A stretch of DNA of 35,567 nucleotides from Spartinivicinus poritis (GCF_028858535.1 NZ_JAPMOU010000052.1:1-35567), one strand, 5' to 3'; positions 23,917 through 33,086 are shown, counted from the first letter of the stretch. The notes: generated by a model from the letters alone, not told the origin. Numbers and translations are program-made.

Positions 23917-25230
23917 ATGACGCACCAACCATTACCCAACATGAATTACCACTGGATGCCTTTTACCAGCAATCAAACATTTAAAGCGGATCCTCAATTA
24001 TTTTGCAAGGCAGAAGGTGTTTATTATTGGAACCATCGAGGTGAAAAAATATTAGATGGTTGCTCAGGCTTGTTTTGTACGCCAGCAGGCCATGGCCGAA
24101 AAGAAATCGCCAACGCTGTCTTTCAGCAACTGCAAACCATGGATTACTCCCCCCACTTTATGCGGGCTAATCCAGCTTCTTTTGAGTTAGCAGAAAATAT
24201 AGCGAGTATGCTGCCCAAAACGATTAATCGAGTATTCTTTTGCAATTCTGGTTCAGAGTCTGTTGATACAGCCATTAAAATTGCTTATGCCTATCACTAT
24301 GCTAACGGCCAACCCCAACGTCAGCGTTTAGTATCACGTGAAAGAGCCTATCATGGGGTTAACTTAGGCGGCACCTCTTTAAGTGGTATGGTAAAAAACC
24401 GTGAAGTTTTTGGCCAAGGCATTCCTGGTGTTGTACACATGCGCCATACCTGGCTAACCGAAAACCAGTTTGCCATGGGCGAAGGTGAACAAGGGGTTGA
24501 ATTAGCTGACGACCTGTTACGAGCAGTACAGCTTTATGGAGCTGAAACAGTAGCTGCCTGCTTTGTTGAGCCCATCGCAGGATCAACGGGTGTATTAGTA
24601 CCACCTAAAGGTTATTTAAAACGTTTAAGAGAAATTTGTGACCAATATGGAATATTACTGGTATTTGATGAAGTAATCACTGGCTTTGGCCGAACAGGAA
24701 AAGCGTTTGCAGCTGACAGTTTTGGTGTTATCCCCGATATTATTACTATGGCCAAAGCATTAACCAATGGCGCCCAACCAATGGGTGCAATTGCCGTTAA
24801 ACAAAGTATTTATGATACCATTGTTAATGCAGGGCAACCTGGCGTGCCAGAGTTTTTCCATGGCTATACTTACTCTTGCCATCCAGCAGCCTGTGCAGCC
24901 AGTTTAGCAACATTAGCTATTTATGAGCAGGAAGGCTTATTTGAAAAAGCGGCTGTACTTGCACCACTCTTTCAAGAAGCCATTTTTTCATTAAGCCGGT
25001 TACCTATTATTAAAGATATTCGTGGTTATGGCTTACTCGCAGGGTTTGATGTTGAACCAGATTCCGTACCAGGAAGCAGAGGTAATGACTTACAACTCAA
25101 ACTTTTTGAAGCAGGTCTACATATTAAAACAACAGGTGATGCAGGAATTGTTGCTCCTGCATTTATTTCAACCCCCAGCCATATTGAGCAAATGACTGAT
25201 ATTTTACATAAGGTATTAGGTCAGTATTAG
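23917..25230 (+). CDS. Omega-amino acid:pyruvate aminotransferase (class III, PLP)
   Basis: A 437-residue class III PLP aminotransferase. HWMPFTSNQTFKADPQLF near the N-terminus and YYWNHRGEKILDGCSGLFC match the beta-alanine/omega-amino acid:pyruvate aminotransferase group (EC 2.6.1.18), which also contains taurine and hypotaurine transaminases. Active-site features: CNSGSESVDTAIK (109-121) for the cofactor phosphate, RAYHG with Tyr145, Asp251 in FDEVITGFGRTG, and Lys280 (MAKALTNG) for the Schiff base. It moves an amino group from a terminal amine to pyruvate, giving alanine and an aldehyde. It is divergent from the exporter/aldehyde dehydrogenase pair. AAAGGA precedes the ATG. Beta-alanine is an alternative substrate. 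Confidence 0.93.
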   Translation: MTHQPLPNMNYHWMPFTSNQTFKADPQLFCKAEGVYYWNHRGEKILDGCSGLFCTPAGHGRKEIANAVFQQLQTMDYSPHFMRANPASFELAENIASMLPKTINRVFFCNSGSESVDTAIKIAYAYHYANGQPQRQRLVSRERAYHGVNLGGTSLSGMVKNREVFGQGIPGVVHMRHTWLTENQFAMGEGEQGVELADDLLRAVQLYGAETVAACFVEPIAGSTGVLVPPKGYLKRLREICDQYGILLVFDEVITGFGRTGKAFAADSFGVIPDIITMAKALTNGAQPMGAIAVKQSIYDTIVNAGQPGVPEFFHGYTYSCHPAACAASLATLAIYEQEGLFEKAAVLAPLFQEAIFSLSRLPIIKDIRGYGLLAGFDVEPDSVPGSRGNDLQLKLFEAGLHIKTTGDAGIVAPAFISTPSHIEQMTDILHKVLGQY

Positions 25231-25309
25231 TGTAGCCTTACCTCTTGGTTAATTATGTGCCAATATAAGCTTTCACAAGTTTACCAAGAGGATTTTTTAT
25301 GACATATAT

Positions 25310-26092
25310 TTACGACCCCATTTTCCCGTACCGGCTATATTGGGATAAGTGAATTACGATTATACCTTGATCAGTTTTTACTGGATAATAGATTTCATAC
25401 CGGCCATCACTTGATGAAAACCTATGGCTGGAGACTCTGCCATCGAATACTGAATTAAGATATTGCCTTTCCTCACTAGATGTGCTCAATATATAATTCA
25501 CTCGTAGTGCTTTTTCCTCAGATCCAAGGCCAGAATAGCTGCTAAAACCTAAAAGTAATTGTTTACCATTCAAACTATCTCTAGCAATAACTGTCACCTC
25601 TGGAAACTTTTCTTCTACTTTACTAAGTACTTTAATATCATGACTGGCACTCTCAATATACTTTCGAGAGAAAGAATAGCGAGACAGCCTTTCCATTATA
25701 TCTTGTTGCTCTCCAATTAAAGCTGAAGCGGATGAAACTAAATAATCTTCCTTTTTCTTTGATGTTGCAATATCTCCAAGGTAGAGAAGCATAAATATTA
25801 CAACCAAAGATCCTAAAAAACCTAGTAATGTATATTTATACTTATCTTTTGGTACATTTTCTGTATATTTCTTACCTTCAGCAATAGCTGTCAGATTAAA
25901 CATAATATTAATAATTATTGAGCCAAGTAAAACTGCAAATATTCCTAATATACTCAGCAAAAATATCTCACTCATGTTTTCTCTAAAGACTTTAAAGCCG
26001 AAGACTGTAGAGCAAGTAAAGATAAAAACCCAGTACACTAATAAAACAATCATTACTAAGGCTATCTTATTTGTTACTTTTACTATATTCAT
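25310..26092 (-). CDS. Membrane protein of unknown function with a soluble C-terminal domain
   Basis: A 260-residue protein not recognised. Three membrane segments occupy the first 110 residues (KIALVMIVLLVYWVFIF, IFLLSILGIFAVLLGSI, TLLGFLGSLVVIFMLLYLG), followed by a roughly 145-residue domain with helical start (SSASALIGEQQDIMERLSR) and strands such as EVTVIARDSLNGKQLLLGF and GRYEIYYPVKTDQGIIVIHL, which could be a sensor-like module. No kinase, HAMP or catalytic motif is seen. It faces the aminotransferase gene tail to tail (79 bases apart). A role in the neighbouring pathway is possible but unsupported. Confidence 0.68.
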   Translation of the reverse strand: MNIVKVTNKIALVMIVLLVYWVFIFTCSTVFGFKVFRENMSEIFLLSILGIFAVLLGSIIINIMFNLTAIAEGKKYTENVPKDKYKYTLLGFLGSLVVIFMLLYLGDIATSKKKEDYLVSSASALIGEQQDIMERLSRYSFSRKYIESASHDIKVLSKVEEKFPEVTVIARDSLNGKQLLLGFSSYSGLGSEEKALRVNYILSTSSEERQYLNSVFDGRVSSHRFSSSDGRYEIYYPVKTDQGIIVIHLSQYSRYGKMGS

Positions 26093-26130
26093 ACTTAATC
26101 TTCCAATTACTTATACTGCTTCAGTTTAAC

Positions 26131-26209
26131 TATAGGGCACCTCTAATTATTGTTTATGGCCTCTGCGCAAGCTGACGGGGTCTTGAACAATAATTAGAGA
26201 TGCCCTATA
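26131..26209. mobile_element. 79-bp MITE-like element with 24-bp terminal inverted repeats
   Basis: The ends TATAGGGCACCTCTAATTAT..TGTT and their complement differ at one of 24 positions. The 31-base core is TATGGCCTCTGC to GTCTTG, and 29 of 33 bases of that core region recur at 35192-35224. It carries no gene and looks like a non-autonomous insertion. A 29-codon frame at 26247-26336 beside it is not supported. Confidence 0.7.
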
Positions 26210-26332
26210 TATGATTGATCTCATCAGCCTGTTTCAGGGTTTTTGCATGAAATACTGGAACACCATTCCCTATATTACTGGCCATAAAGTCACTGCCAGT
26301 ATAACACCAAAAGTGGATCAATTCTTAAGCAT

Positions 26333-27799
26333 TTAAGCCAAGCCATTTATTAGTTCTGCAAGCTGTCTTATCCCTTCTTCAATTAGCTCTTCTTGAATAA
26401 AAGAAAATCCTAGCCTCATAAAATTGTCAGGTTTATCATTCCCCAAAAAATGCATGCGACCTGCTTCAATAAATATACCTTGCTTGAGAGCCAGTTGCTG
26501 CAGATTTGTAGTATTAACATGTGTAGGCATTTCAACCCATAACGTACTACCACCAAAAGAAGGAAATATACGGCACTTTGGTAGGTATTGTTTCAAAGCA
26601 GCTTGAAGTATTAACCAACGATTACGGTAAGCTTGGGCTAGTCGCCTAATAAAACTATCGTGATAACCACGAGATAGAAATAAAGCAATAATATGCTGAT
26701 TATTAGCTGGTGGATGTCGTAACATTAAACGACGTAGAGCAATAGCCTGCTGAATCAGTGGCTTTGCTGCTACCATATAACCAAGTCGAACACCTGGCGC
26801 TAAGGTTTTGGATAGACTGCCTACATATATAACGCGATCATTCTTGGCAATACCTTTTAAAGCAGGTGAAGGTTGTGTCACAAAGTTAAATTCACTTTCA
26901 TAGTCATCTTCAATAAGAATGAAATTGTACTTTTCTGCAGCTGCAAGTAGTTCTTGTCGCCTCGCCATAGGCATTGTGACTGTTGTTGGTGATTGATGAC
27001 TTGGGGTTACATACACATAATCACATCTAGCTAACTGTTGATTAACTTCTACACCATGTAAATCAACTGTCAGCGGCTGGATCGTAGCACCCGCCAAGCA
27101 AAAGATATTTCTTGCATCCACATAGCCCGGATCTTCTATGCCAACAACTGTCTTACTATTCATAAGTATACGTGCCAGCATATATAAGGAGTGTTGCGTT
27201 CCCAGCGTAACCAATATTTCATCTTGCGCACAACGAATTCCCCGCCTAGGCAGCACACGGGTTCGTAACTGGTCAATCAGTAAAGAGTCATCAGAGCCTG
27301 TTTGATCAGCTAACCAACGTCCCACTGTTGCACGACTGGAAGCAATCCTACAACATTCTCGCCACTCATTAATTGAGAACAAGCTACTATCTAACTGTCC
27401 ACAAATAAAAGGGTATTGACAATGGCGCCATTCCTCTGGCTTATCTATATTTTGATAGTTTAGAAATGTAAACTGAAAGCGGCTTTGCCAATCAACTTGC
27501 TTATTTATTGTGCTTTCATCAACACATTTAACATATGCTGATTTTTCTTTAACATCTTCGCTAACATAATGGCCTTTTCTTTCTGAAGTTGTGATATAGC
27601 CTTCATCAGCCAACTTCTCATAGGCAAAGACTACAGTGTTTCTAGAAACCTTAAGGTATTTAGCAAGCTTACGGCATGAAGGTAATAAACTTCCTGGTGG
27701 AAAATGACCGTCCAAAATTGCAGAAACCATTATTTCTTGAATTTGCGCTTGTAAACTGATTCCAGGCTTCGGCTCTAAATAAAACAGTTGTTCATACAT
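26333..27799 (-). CDS. MocR-type (GntR/aminotransferase fusion) transcription regulator
   Basis: A 488-residue MocR-family regulator. The N-terminal GntR winged helix (about 12-80) has LQAQIQEIMVSAILDGHFPP, LPSCRKLAKYLKVSRNTVV and ADEGYIT. A linker leads to a class I aminotransferase fold (about 130-480) with EDPGYVDARNIF, DDYESEFN and the PLP-binding SLSKTLAPGVRLGY, Lys331 forming the Schiff base. MocR members include TauR (taurine), GabR (GABA) and PdxR; they sense an amino compound reacting with PLP. Here it lies between the aminotransferase and the symporter, so it probably controls both. It is divergent from the symporter. Confidence 0.93.
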   Translation of the reverse strand: MYEQLFYLEPKPGISLQAQIQEIMVSAILDGHFPPGSLLPSCRKLAKYLKVSRNTVVFAYEKLADEGYITTSERKGHYVSEDVKEKSAYVKCVDESTINKQVDWQSRFQFTFLNYQNIDKPEEWRHCQYPFICGQLDSSLFSINEWRECCRIASSRATVGRWLADQTGSDDSLLIDQLRTRVLPRRGIRCAQDEILVTLGTQHSLYMLARILMNSKTVVGIEDPGYVDARNIFCLAGATIQPLTVDLHGVEVNQQLARCDYVYVTPSHQSPTTVTMPMARRQELLAAAEKYNFILIEDDYESEFNFVTQPSPALKGIAKNDRVIYVGSLSKTLAPGVRLGYMVAAKPLIQQAIALRRLMLRHPPANNQHIIALFLSRGYHDSFIRRLAQAYRNRWLILQAALKQYLPKCRIFPSFGGSTLWVEMPTHVNTTNLQQLALKQGIFIEAGRMHFLGNDKPDNFMRLGFSFIQEELIEEGIRQLAELINGLA

Positions 27800-27915
27800 A
27801 CCTTATTACTACCTATTATTAAACCACTTCCATTCTTATACAACTGTTAATACTGATTTTATTAAATTCTTTGTAAAAAGTGCAAATATACACTAGCCAC
27901 AATCACATAAACGTC

Positions 27916-27949
27916 AACTGGCATTACAAAAAATGTTTAACTGGCACTA
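27916..27949. promoter_or_regulatory. Direct repeat, candidate MocR operator
   Basis: AACTGGCATTA (27916-27926) and AACTGGCACTA (27939-27949) are spaced 23 bases start to start, about two helical turns, between the divergent MocR regulator and symporter genes. Paired direct repeats with CTGG cores are typical for MocR-family operators such as the TauR box. Confidence 0.55.
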
Positions 27950-28024
27950 TTAAACTCTTGTTCACTTTCATTAACCTGACAGATTCATAACTATAAATAA
28001 TTATTTTATAAATGACACCTTATG

Positions 28025-28038
28025 TAAGCAATTGCTTA
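28025..28038. promoter_or_regulatory. 14-bp perfect palindrome upstream of the symporter
   Basis: TAAGCAATTGCTTA is fully palindromic and lies 30 bases before the symporter ATG, a position where an operator or promoter-overlapping site would act. No match to a known site is claimed. Confidence 0.35.
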
Positions 28039-28068
28039 TAGCGGGTATAACTTAGAAGTTAAGGGACT

Positions 28069-29637
28069 ATGAATATTTATAAGCTAATCCTTCCTTTGTT
28101 ATTGGTTAGCAATAACTCTCATGCCGATAGTATAGATACCGCTGTTAATAATTTTCTCGAACCCATTTCCAATGCGTTATCAACCTTTGTTTTTTTCAGC
28201 ATACCCATGTTAGGAGCTGATGTTCCTCTGATTGTTATCTGGCTTGCTTGTGCAGCTCTCTTCTTTACCTGTTATCTAAAATTTATTAATTTACGTGGCT
28301 TTTCCCACGGATTACAACTCATTCGCGGCGATTATAGTAATCCAAAAGCAAAAGGTGAAATTTCACATTTTCAAGCCGTAGCCACTGCAATATCAGGTAC
28401 TGTAGGAGTAGGTAATATTGGTGGTGTGGCTATTGCTATTACTATAGGAGGTCCTGGGGCAGCCTTTTGGTTAGTTTTTGCTGGTTTTTTATCCATGTCG
28501 ACCAAGCTAGTTGAGTGTACCTTGGGCGTGATGTACCGGCGCCACCATGAAGATGGCTCAGTTTCTGGTGGCCCAATGTATTATCTTGAGCATGGAATTG
28601 CTGAAAAAGGCTGGCCTAAGCTAGGTAAAACTATGGGTATTTTTTATGCCCTAGCAATGGTAGTAGGCTGTCTTGGTATTGGTAATATGTTTCAGTCAAA
28701 CCAAGCGTATATCCAATTCGTCAATATTACTGGTGGCGAACATAGTTTTTTTGCTGAACACAGTTGGCTATTTGGTATTCTTATCGCAGGTACTGTTGCA
28801 ACCGTTATTATTGGCGGCATTCACTCTATTGCTAGAGTGGCTGAACGCATTGTACCATTAATGGCTATTCTTTATATCGTTTCAACAATTGTAATTATCA
28901 GCTTTAATTACCAGTTTATTCCCACAGCATTCAAGTTAATCTTGCAAGGGGCTTTTACTTCAGATGGCATCACTGGTGGTATGATTGGAGTAATGGTTAT
29001 TGGTTTTCAACGGGCGTTATTTTCCAATGAAGCTGGTTTAGGTTCAGCCTCTATTGCCCATTCTGCTGTAAAAACTAACGAGCCAGTAAGCGAAGGTATA
29101 GTATCATTATTAGAACCATTTATAGATACTATTGTCATTTGCACCTTAAGTTCACTCGTCATTATTACCACAGCAATTCCCCATGGCTTAATGGATAGCG
29201 GGCTTAAAGGCATTGAGCTAACATCTGCTGCTTTTGCTTACCACATTAGCTGGTTTCCCTACCCATTAGCATTAGCGGCTCTTTTATTTGCATTTTCCAC
29301 CTCTATTGCCTGGTCTTACTATGGATTAAAAAGCTGGACTTATTTATTTGGAAGCAAAAAGAACTCACAATTGATTTTTAAAATGATATTTTGTTTATTT
29401 ATTGCTTTAGGCTGTATGGTTCAACTGGACTCTATTATTAAAATGTCCGATGCATTAGTTTTTATTATTGCAATACCCAACATCCTTGGTTTATATATTT
29501 TAGCACCAAAGGTAAAAAAGGAGCTCAATCAATATATGGCTAAACTTCAACAAGGCAAATTACAAAACTATAGACAACTTAAGTACAATGAAACAATTAG
29601 TTCAATAACAGCAAATGGCCAACCTGCTCAAAAATAA
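28069..29637 (+). CDS. AGCS-family cation:amino acid symporter
   Basis: A 522-residue integral membrane protein of the alanine/glycine:cation symporter family. Family landmarks are ISGTVGVGNIGGVAIAITIG in an early membrane region, GGPMYYLEHG, and GFQRALFSNEAGLGSASIAH, the diagnostic segment. The protein has about ten to eleven membrane segments, and its N-terminus (MNIYKLILPLLLVSNNSHA) could be a cleavable signal. It imports small amino acids with Na+ or H+. Placement beside the MocR regulator and aminotransferase suggests the substrate is the cluster's amine, or alanine made by the transaminase. Confidence 0.93.
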   Translation: MNIYKLILPLLLVSNNSHADSIDTAVNNFLEPISNALSTFVFFSIPMLGADVPLIVIWLACAALFFTCYLKFINLRGFSHGLQLIRGDYSNPKAKGEISHFQAVATAISGTVGVGNIGGVAIAITIGGPGAAFWLVFAGFLSMSTKLVECTLGVMYRRHHEDGSVSGGPMYYLEHGIAEKGWPKLGKTMGIFYALAMVVGCLGIGNMFQSNQAYIQFVNITGGEHSFFAEHSWLFGILIAGTVATVIIGGIHSIARVAERIVPLMAILYIVSTIVIISFNYQFIPTAFKLILQGAFTSDGITGGMIGVMVIGFQRALFSNEAGLGSASIAHSAVKTNEPVSEGIVSLLEPFIDTIVICTLSSLVIITTAIPHGLMDSGLKGIELTSAAFAYHISWFPYPLALAALLFAFSTSIAWSYYGLKSWTYLFGSKKNSQLIFKMIFCLFIALGCMVQLDSIIKMSDALVFIIAIPNILGLYILAPKVKKELNQYMAKLQQGKLQNYRQLKYNETISSITANGQPAQK

Positions 29638-29642
29638 GCATA

Positions 29643-29672
29643 AGGGTTGAGAAAATATGTATTCTCAACCCT
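29643..29672. terminator. Terminator hairpin after the symporter
   Basis: AGGGTTGAGAA pairs perfectly with TTCTCAACCCT over an 8-base loop and lies 6 bases after the symporter stop. It is followed by ATTT only, so the U-tail is short. The convergent cytochrome gene ends 26 bases further on and may share it. Confidence 0.7.
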
Positions 29673-29697
29673 ATTTAAGGTAAAAAATTATTACTAT

Positions 29698-30396
29698 TTA
29701 CTCGCCATAACATGTTGATAAATAGTCTAAAATTATTTTCTTCTTATCAGAGGCAATACTATCCATGCCCTGCTCATCAACCATCCAATCTAGTGTTTCC
29801 TCCCACCGTTCACGATTCATACCTTGCTGAATAACTAACCTTAAAGAATGGCAGCTTGCACATAATTCACTAACTACCTCATTACCTTTTCCGGGTTTTA
29901 ATAGCCTATTTGTTGTTGCTATATTTGTTTCTATTATAGATTTGCTAGGCAAAAGGTCATCAAAAGGAATTTTCCAGTTGGCTTCTTTACTATTTAATGT
30001 AGCAAGCCATGCAATAACAGCTGCACGCTGGGACACATTTTCAATTCCTGGAAAGGCCATTTTGTTACCAGGTGCAAACGCTGCAGGCTGACGCAGGAAT
30101 TTATCAAGCTGTTGAAAATTCCAGCTACCTTGTTTATTCGATAACGCTAAACTGTATTGATAACCACCGGCACTAGCAATACCTCTAGAGGATAGGGCCC
30201 ATAAATTAGGACCTATTTTATGGGGCTGACCTTTCTCAGCACTATGGCACGCTAAACAAACATTAGCGACCTGACGACCAACAGCAGCTAATTCATTTAA
30301 TTTTTCTACTGTTTCATCATTGGTTGATTGGGCATTAGCAGGAACTATCCCTACTAATACTTTCATCAATAGAATACAAGATAAGTATTTTCGCAC
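29698..30396 (-). CDS. Two-haem cytochrome c, likely electron acceptor of the sulfite dehydrogenase (SorB-like)
   Basis: A 232-residue exported cytochrome with a signal peptide (MRKYLSCILLMKVLVGIVPANA). Two haem sites are seen: CLACH (47-51), with KIGPNLWAL and the distal Met113 in GNKMAFPG, as in class I cytochromes c; and CASCH (179-183), followed by RLVIQQGMNRERWEETLDWM.DEQGM, which resembles SorB, the monohaem partner of SorA in Starkeya. So this looks like a class I cytochrome fused to a SorB-type domain. It starts with GTG 23 bases after the molybdoenzyme gene. It would pass electrons from sulfite to the respiratory chain in the periplasm. Confidence 0.87.
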   Translation of the reverse strand: MRKYLSCILLMKVLVGIVPANAQSTNDETVEKLNELAAVGRQVANVCLACHSAEKGQPHKIGPNLWALSSRGIASAGGYQYSLALSNKQGSWNFQQLDKFLRQPAAFAPGNKMAFPGIENVSQRAAVIAWLATLNSKEANWKIPFDDLLPSKSIIETNIATTNRLLKPGKGNEVVSELCASCHSLRLVIQQGMNRERWEETLDWMVDEQGMDSIASDKKKIILDYLSTCYGE

Positions 30397-30419
30397 TAGC
30401 TAACTACCTAAACTGCTGT

Positions 30420-31760
30420 CTAAACTACCCGAACGGCTATCCGGTGAAAGCTGTTATTTAAATACCCCTTAGGATTCCAATTAATAGCAAAAGGCTGGCT
30501 TACACCCTGCTCATCAGTGGCCTTAGCCCACACTTCATAGTAGCCTACCTGAGGGAATTTCACTGTTGTTTTAAAACGTTGCCAAGCACCTTGATTAACA
30601 GGTTGGTTTAATGTTGCTTGTTGCCATGTAGCACCAAAGTCAATTGATATCTCTACTTTTTTTACTAATTTATCACCAGCCCAAGCATGACCACGAACGT
30701 CTAATTCACTTGTTTTTATTTCAACATTGTTCTCAGGGAAAGTAATGAGTGATTTAACTGGCATCTGTTCAATAATAACAAAATCCTTTTCTTCTACTTT
30801 CTCACCTGGAGCTACAGGATGATTAGGTACACGATAAGCTTTACCAGTCATTTTAGGACCATCGTGCACCTGGTTACGCAACTCTATTCGGGTTAACCAC
30901 TTCTGGGAACATGAGCCAGGCCAACCAGGAATAACTAAACGCAGAGGTGCCCCATTCATTGGGTGTAATGGCGCTCCATTCATTTCAAAAGCAATCAAGT
31001 TTTCAGCACCCAGTGCTTTCTCTATAGGAACACCTCTTGAAATAGGTAGTTTACCTGGTTTTCCTGAAAGGTGGCTATCAGCACTATAATGAGCAGTGTA
31101 AACAGCTTCTTCTTGAATTCCTGCCGCATTTAAAACATCAGCTAGCCTTACCCCTGTCCACTGAGAACAGGCAACGGCTCCATAAGTCCACTGATTACCA
31201 CGGGCTTTCGGCTCAAAAAATGCTCTACCATTCCCACCACACTCTAATACAAGATTTTTAGTTACCACATCAAAATGTTTTTTTAGGTCAGAAATTTTTA
31301 GAGATAGTTGCTTATTAACTAAACCATCAATCGTCAACAACCACTTTTCAGGATCAACATTTACTGGAGGAGTTCCATTATTACGAATAAAGTGACGTGC
31401 TGTAGGTGTAACATCATCATCTAATAAATGTGGAGGGGTTTCCGCGTTAACCGGACGGTCATTTAGGATTATAAGGCCATTTTTACCTTGTATTTGCAAG
31501 TCTGACATTCCACTTGCCATTGCAGCAGGAATGAGCCCACCAGGCATATTACGATGAAATGGAATGTAGCCACCTAGAGTAGCAGCCATACTTGCCAAGC
31601 CAAGCCCCTTAAGAAACCCTCTTCGATCAGAATAAGTTTTTCGACCAAATGCAACCTCATCAGCTTTATCTGGATTTTCTAGATAAAGGTCTAACAGATT
31701 TTTCTGATTAGATTGACTTGCATTTTTGGTAATATCACTACTTCTTCTTTTATCAGACAT
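30420..31760 (-). CDS. sorA: Periplasmic molybdopterin sulfite dehydrogenase (SorA type), Tat-exported
   Basis: A 446-residue sulfite oxidase-family molybdoenzyme. A twin-arginine signal DRRGFLKGLGLA starts at about residue 45. The Moco domain has LVLECGGNGRAFFEPKARG, where Cys174 is the molybdenum ligand, then WTYGAVACSQWTGVRLADVL and PLHPMNGAPLRLVIPGWPG. The C-terminal Mo-Co dimerisation domain (about 330-446) contains VRGHAWAGD and SIDFGATWQQA. It oxidises sulfite to sulfate in the periplasm with cytochrome c as acceptor. The ATG at 31760 is chosen because AGGGA lies 6 bases upstream; a longer reading from 31784 lacks this. Operon with the downstream cytochrome. Confidence 0.92.
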   Translation of the reverse strand: MSDKRRSSDITKNASQSNQKNLLDLYLENPDKADEVAFGRKTYSDRRGFLKGLGLASMAATLGGYIPFHRNMPGGLIPAAMASGMSDLQIQGKNGLIILNDRPVNAETPPHLLDDDVTPTARHFIRNNGTPPVNVDPEKWLLTIDGLVNKQLSLKISDLKKHFDVVTKNLVLECGGNGRAFFEPKARGNQWTYGAVACSQWTGVRLADVLNAAGIQEEAVYTAHYSADSHLSGKPGKLPISRGVPIEKALGAENLIAFEMNGAPLHPMNGAPLRLVIPGWPGSCSQKWLTRIELRNQVHDGPKMTGKAYRVPNHPVAPGEKVEEKDFVIIEQMPVKSLITFPENNVEIKTSELDVRGHAWAGDKLVKKVEISIDFGATWQQATLNQPVNQGAWQRFKTTVKFPQVGYYEVWAKATDEQGVSQPFAINWNPKGYLNNSFHRIAVRVV

Positions 31761-32019
31761 CTTAATCCCTATGCAGCAACGCACATACAGTTATACAGAG
31801 GTGCCATTATATACAATAAAGGCTAAATACTTAATCTGTATCAATTTTATACAAAAATATATGTATTACATTTGACGTATTATCTTATTCAAGTACATTA
31901 TTTAGCTATTGGTAACAGCTAACAAATTTAGTACTATAGCGATTCAGTAGATATCAAATATTTGTTCTCAAATCAAGATTTACATTTACTTTACAAATGT
32001 GTTTAGAAGGACATTGGTT

Positions 32020-32808
32020 GTGCTAAAAATAACCAAACGTAGACTTTTGCAGTTACTCATCTCCCTACTACTAGTTAACTTTTTATTTATAAAGTATCTA
32101 CATGCAGATAATACCTTTCCCCATCGATCAAGCTATCCTAATGTAAAAACCATTGAATTAGATGAGCTATATCATAAAAATAAGCAATGTCTTGTTATAG
32201 ACGTAAGATCAAAAATAGAATACGACGTTATTCATATTAGCGATTCTATTAATATTTCTTTAAGTAAAATAAATTTCAGTACGCTAGTTGAAAATGCACA
32301 TAAAAAGCAGAATAAAGCTTGTATTGTATTTTACTGTAACGGTCATACCTGCAAGAAGTCTTATAAAGCTGCACAAAAAATGAGCCATTCTAAACTATAT
32401 AACCTAGTACGTTCGTTTGATGCAGGAATTTTTTCATGGGCAAATAAATACAACAATCAAACCATCCTACTTGGAAAAGTGCTTACAGATAAAAGCAAGC
32501 TGATAAACAAACAAGAGTATGAACAACATTTAGTCACGAAAGCCGAAATAAATGACACGTTTAACACTATTGATATAAGAGATCACTTTCAAAGAAAGGA
32601 AGAAAAAATTCCACTTAAGGCATTAAAACGTATTCCTTTGACGAGAATTCGCCCCCTCCTAAAGAGACATCTTATAAAAGATGAAAATTTACTCTTTATT
32701 GATAAAGTAGGCAAACAAAATCGCTGGCTGCATTATTATTTAAAAGAGTATGGGTACAAAAATTATGTATTCCTAAAAGGTGGCAGCACTACCTTTAATA
32801 AAAACTAA
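32020..32808 (+). CDS. Secreted rhodanese-like protein with one active and one degenerate domain
   Basis: 262 residues. A signal or anchor (RRLLQLLISLLLVNFLFI) is followed by a rhodanese domain: CLVIDVRSKIEYDVIHI and the active-site loop YCNGHTCKKS with Cys106 and a second Cys111. A second rhodanese-like domain (TIDIRDHF, LLFIDKVGKQNRWL, YVFLKGG) lacks a cysteine at the loop, so it is probably catalytically dead. GTG at 32020 is preferred because AAGGA lies 8 bases upstream. A close paralogue follows at 33087. Rhodaneses transfer sulfane sulfur; here, divergent from sulfite dehydrogenase, a role in periplasmic sulfur handling is inferred. Confidence 0.88.
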   Translation: MLKITKRRLLQLLISLLLVNFLFIKYLHADNTFPHRSSYPNVKTIELDELYHKNKQCLVIDVRSKIEYDVIHISDSINISLSKINFSTLVENAHKKQNKACIVFYCNGHTCKKSYKAAQKMSHSKLYNLVRSFDAGIFSWANKYNNQTILLGKVLTDKSKLINKQEYEQHLVTKAEINDTFNTIDIRDHFQRKEEKIPLKALKRIPLTRIRPLLKRHLIKDENLLFIDKVGKQNRWLHYYLKEYGYKNYVFLKGGSTTFNKN

Positions 32809-32846
32809 TAATAAAAATCTAACGACAGCCTGCTAAAATGATTATA

Positions 32847-32883
32847 TTTTTGGGTAAGTTTTACTATAAAACTTACCCAAAAA
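32847..32883. other. Perfect 17-bp hairpin between the rhodanese genes
   Basis: TTTTTGGGTAAGTTTTA pairs exactly with TAAAACTTACCCAAAAA over a 3-base loop. Orientation (T-run first, A-run last) is the reverse of a normal terminator on either strand, so it may be an mRNA-stabilising or processing element. The rest of 32809-33086 shows nothing else. Confidence 0.6.
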
Positions 32884-33086
32884 CTCACATTAAATAGCAT
32901 AAAGAAAACCTCTCACTCTCAAACCTTATAACTACAATACTTAGCTCTATATTGCTATAAAAACCAAGTATTTAAACCAATATTATTTAGCTATATCCAC
33001 TAGCGCAATTATTTCAACTCAATCATGCCTTGAATAACATTTAAACTATAATTATCTCATCAAAAAAACATGTGCTGAGCTAAAAA

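Noticed and set aside
21533-25230. Reading the aldehyde dehydrogenase and aminotransferase simply as beta-alanine catabolism (malonate-semialdehyde dehydrogenase)
   Set aside because: The dehydrogenase motif style (FELGGNDP, 455 residues) is not that of the roughly 500-residue methylmalonate/malonate-semialdehyde enzymes, and the neighbouring exporter and sulfite dehydrogenase point elsewhere; still kept as an alternative.
26247-26336. 29-codon rightward frame beside the 79-bp element
   Set aside because: No ribosome-binding site or family resemblance; it overlaps the end of the MocR gene on the other strand.
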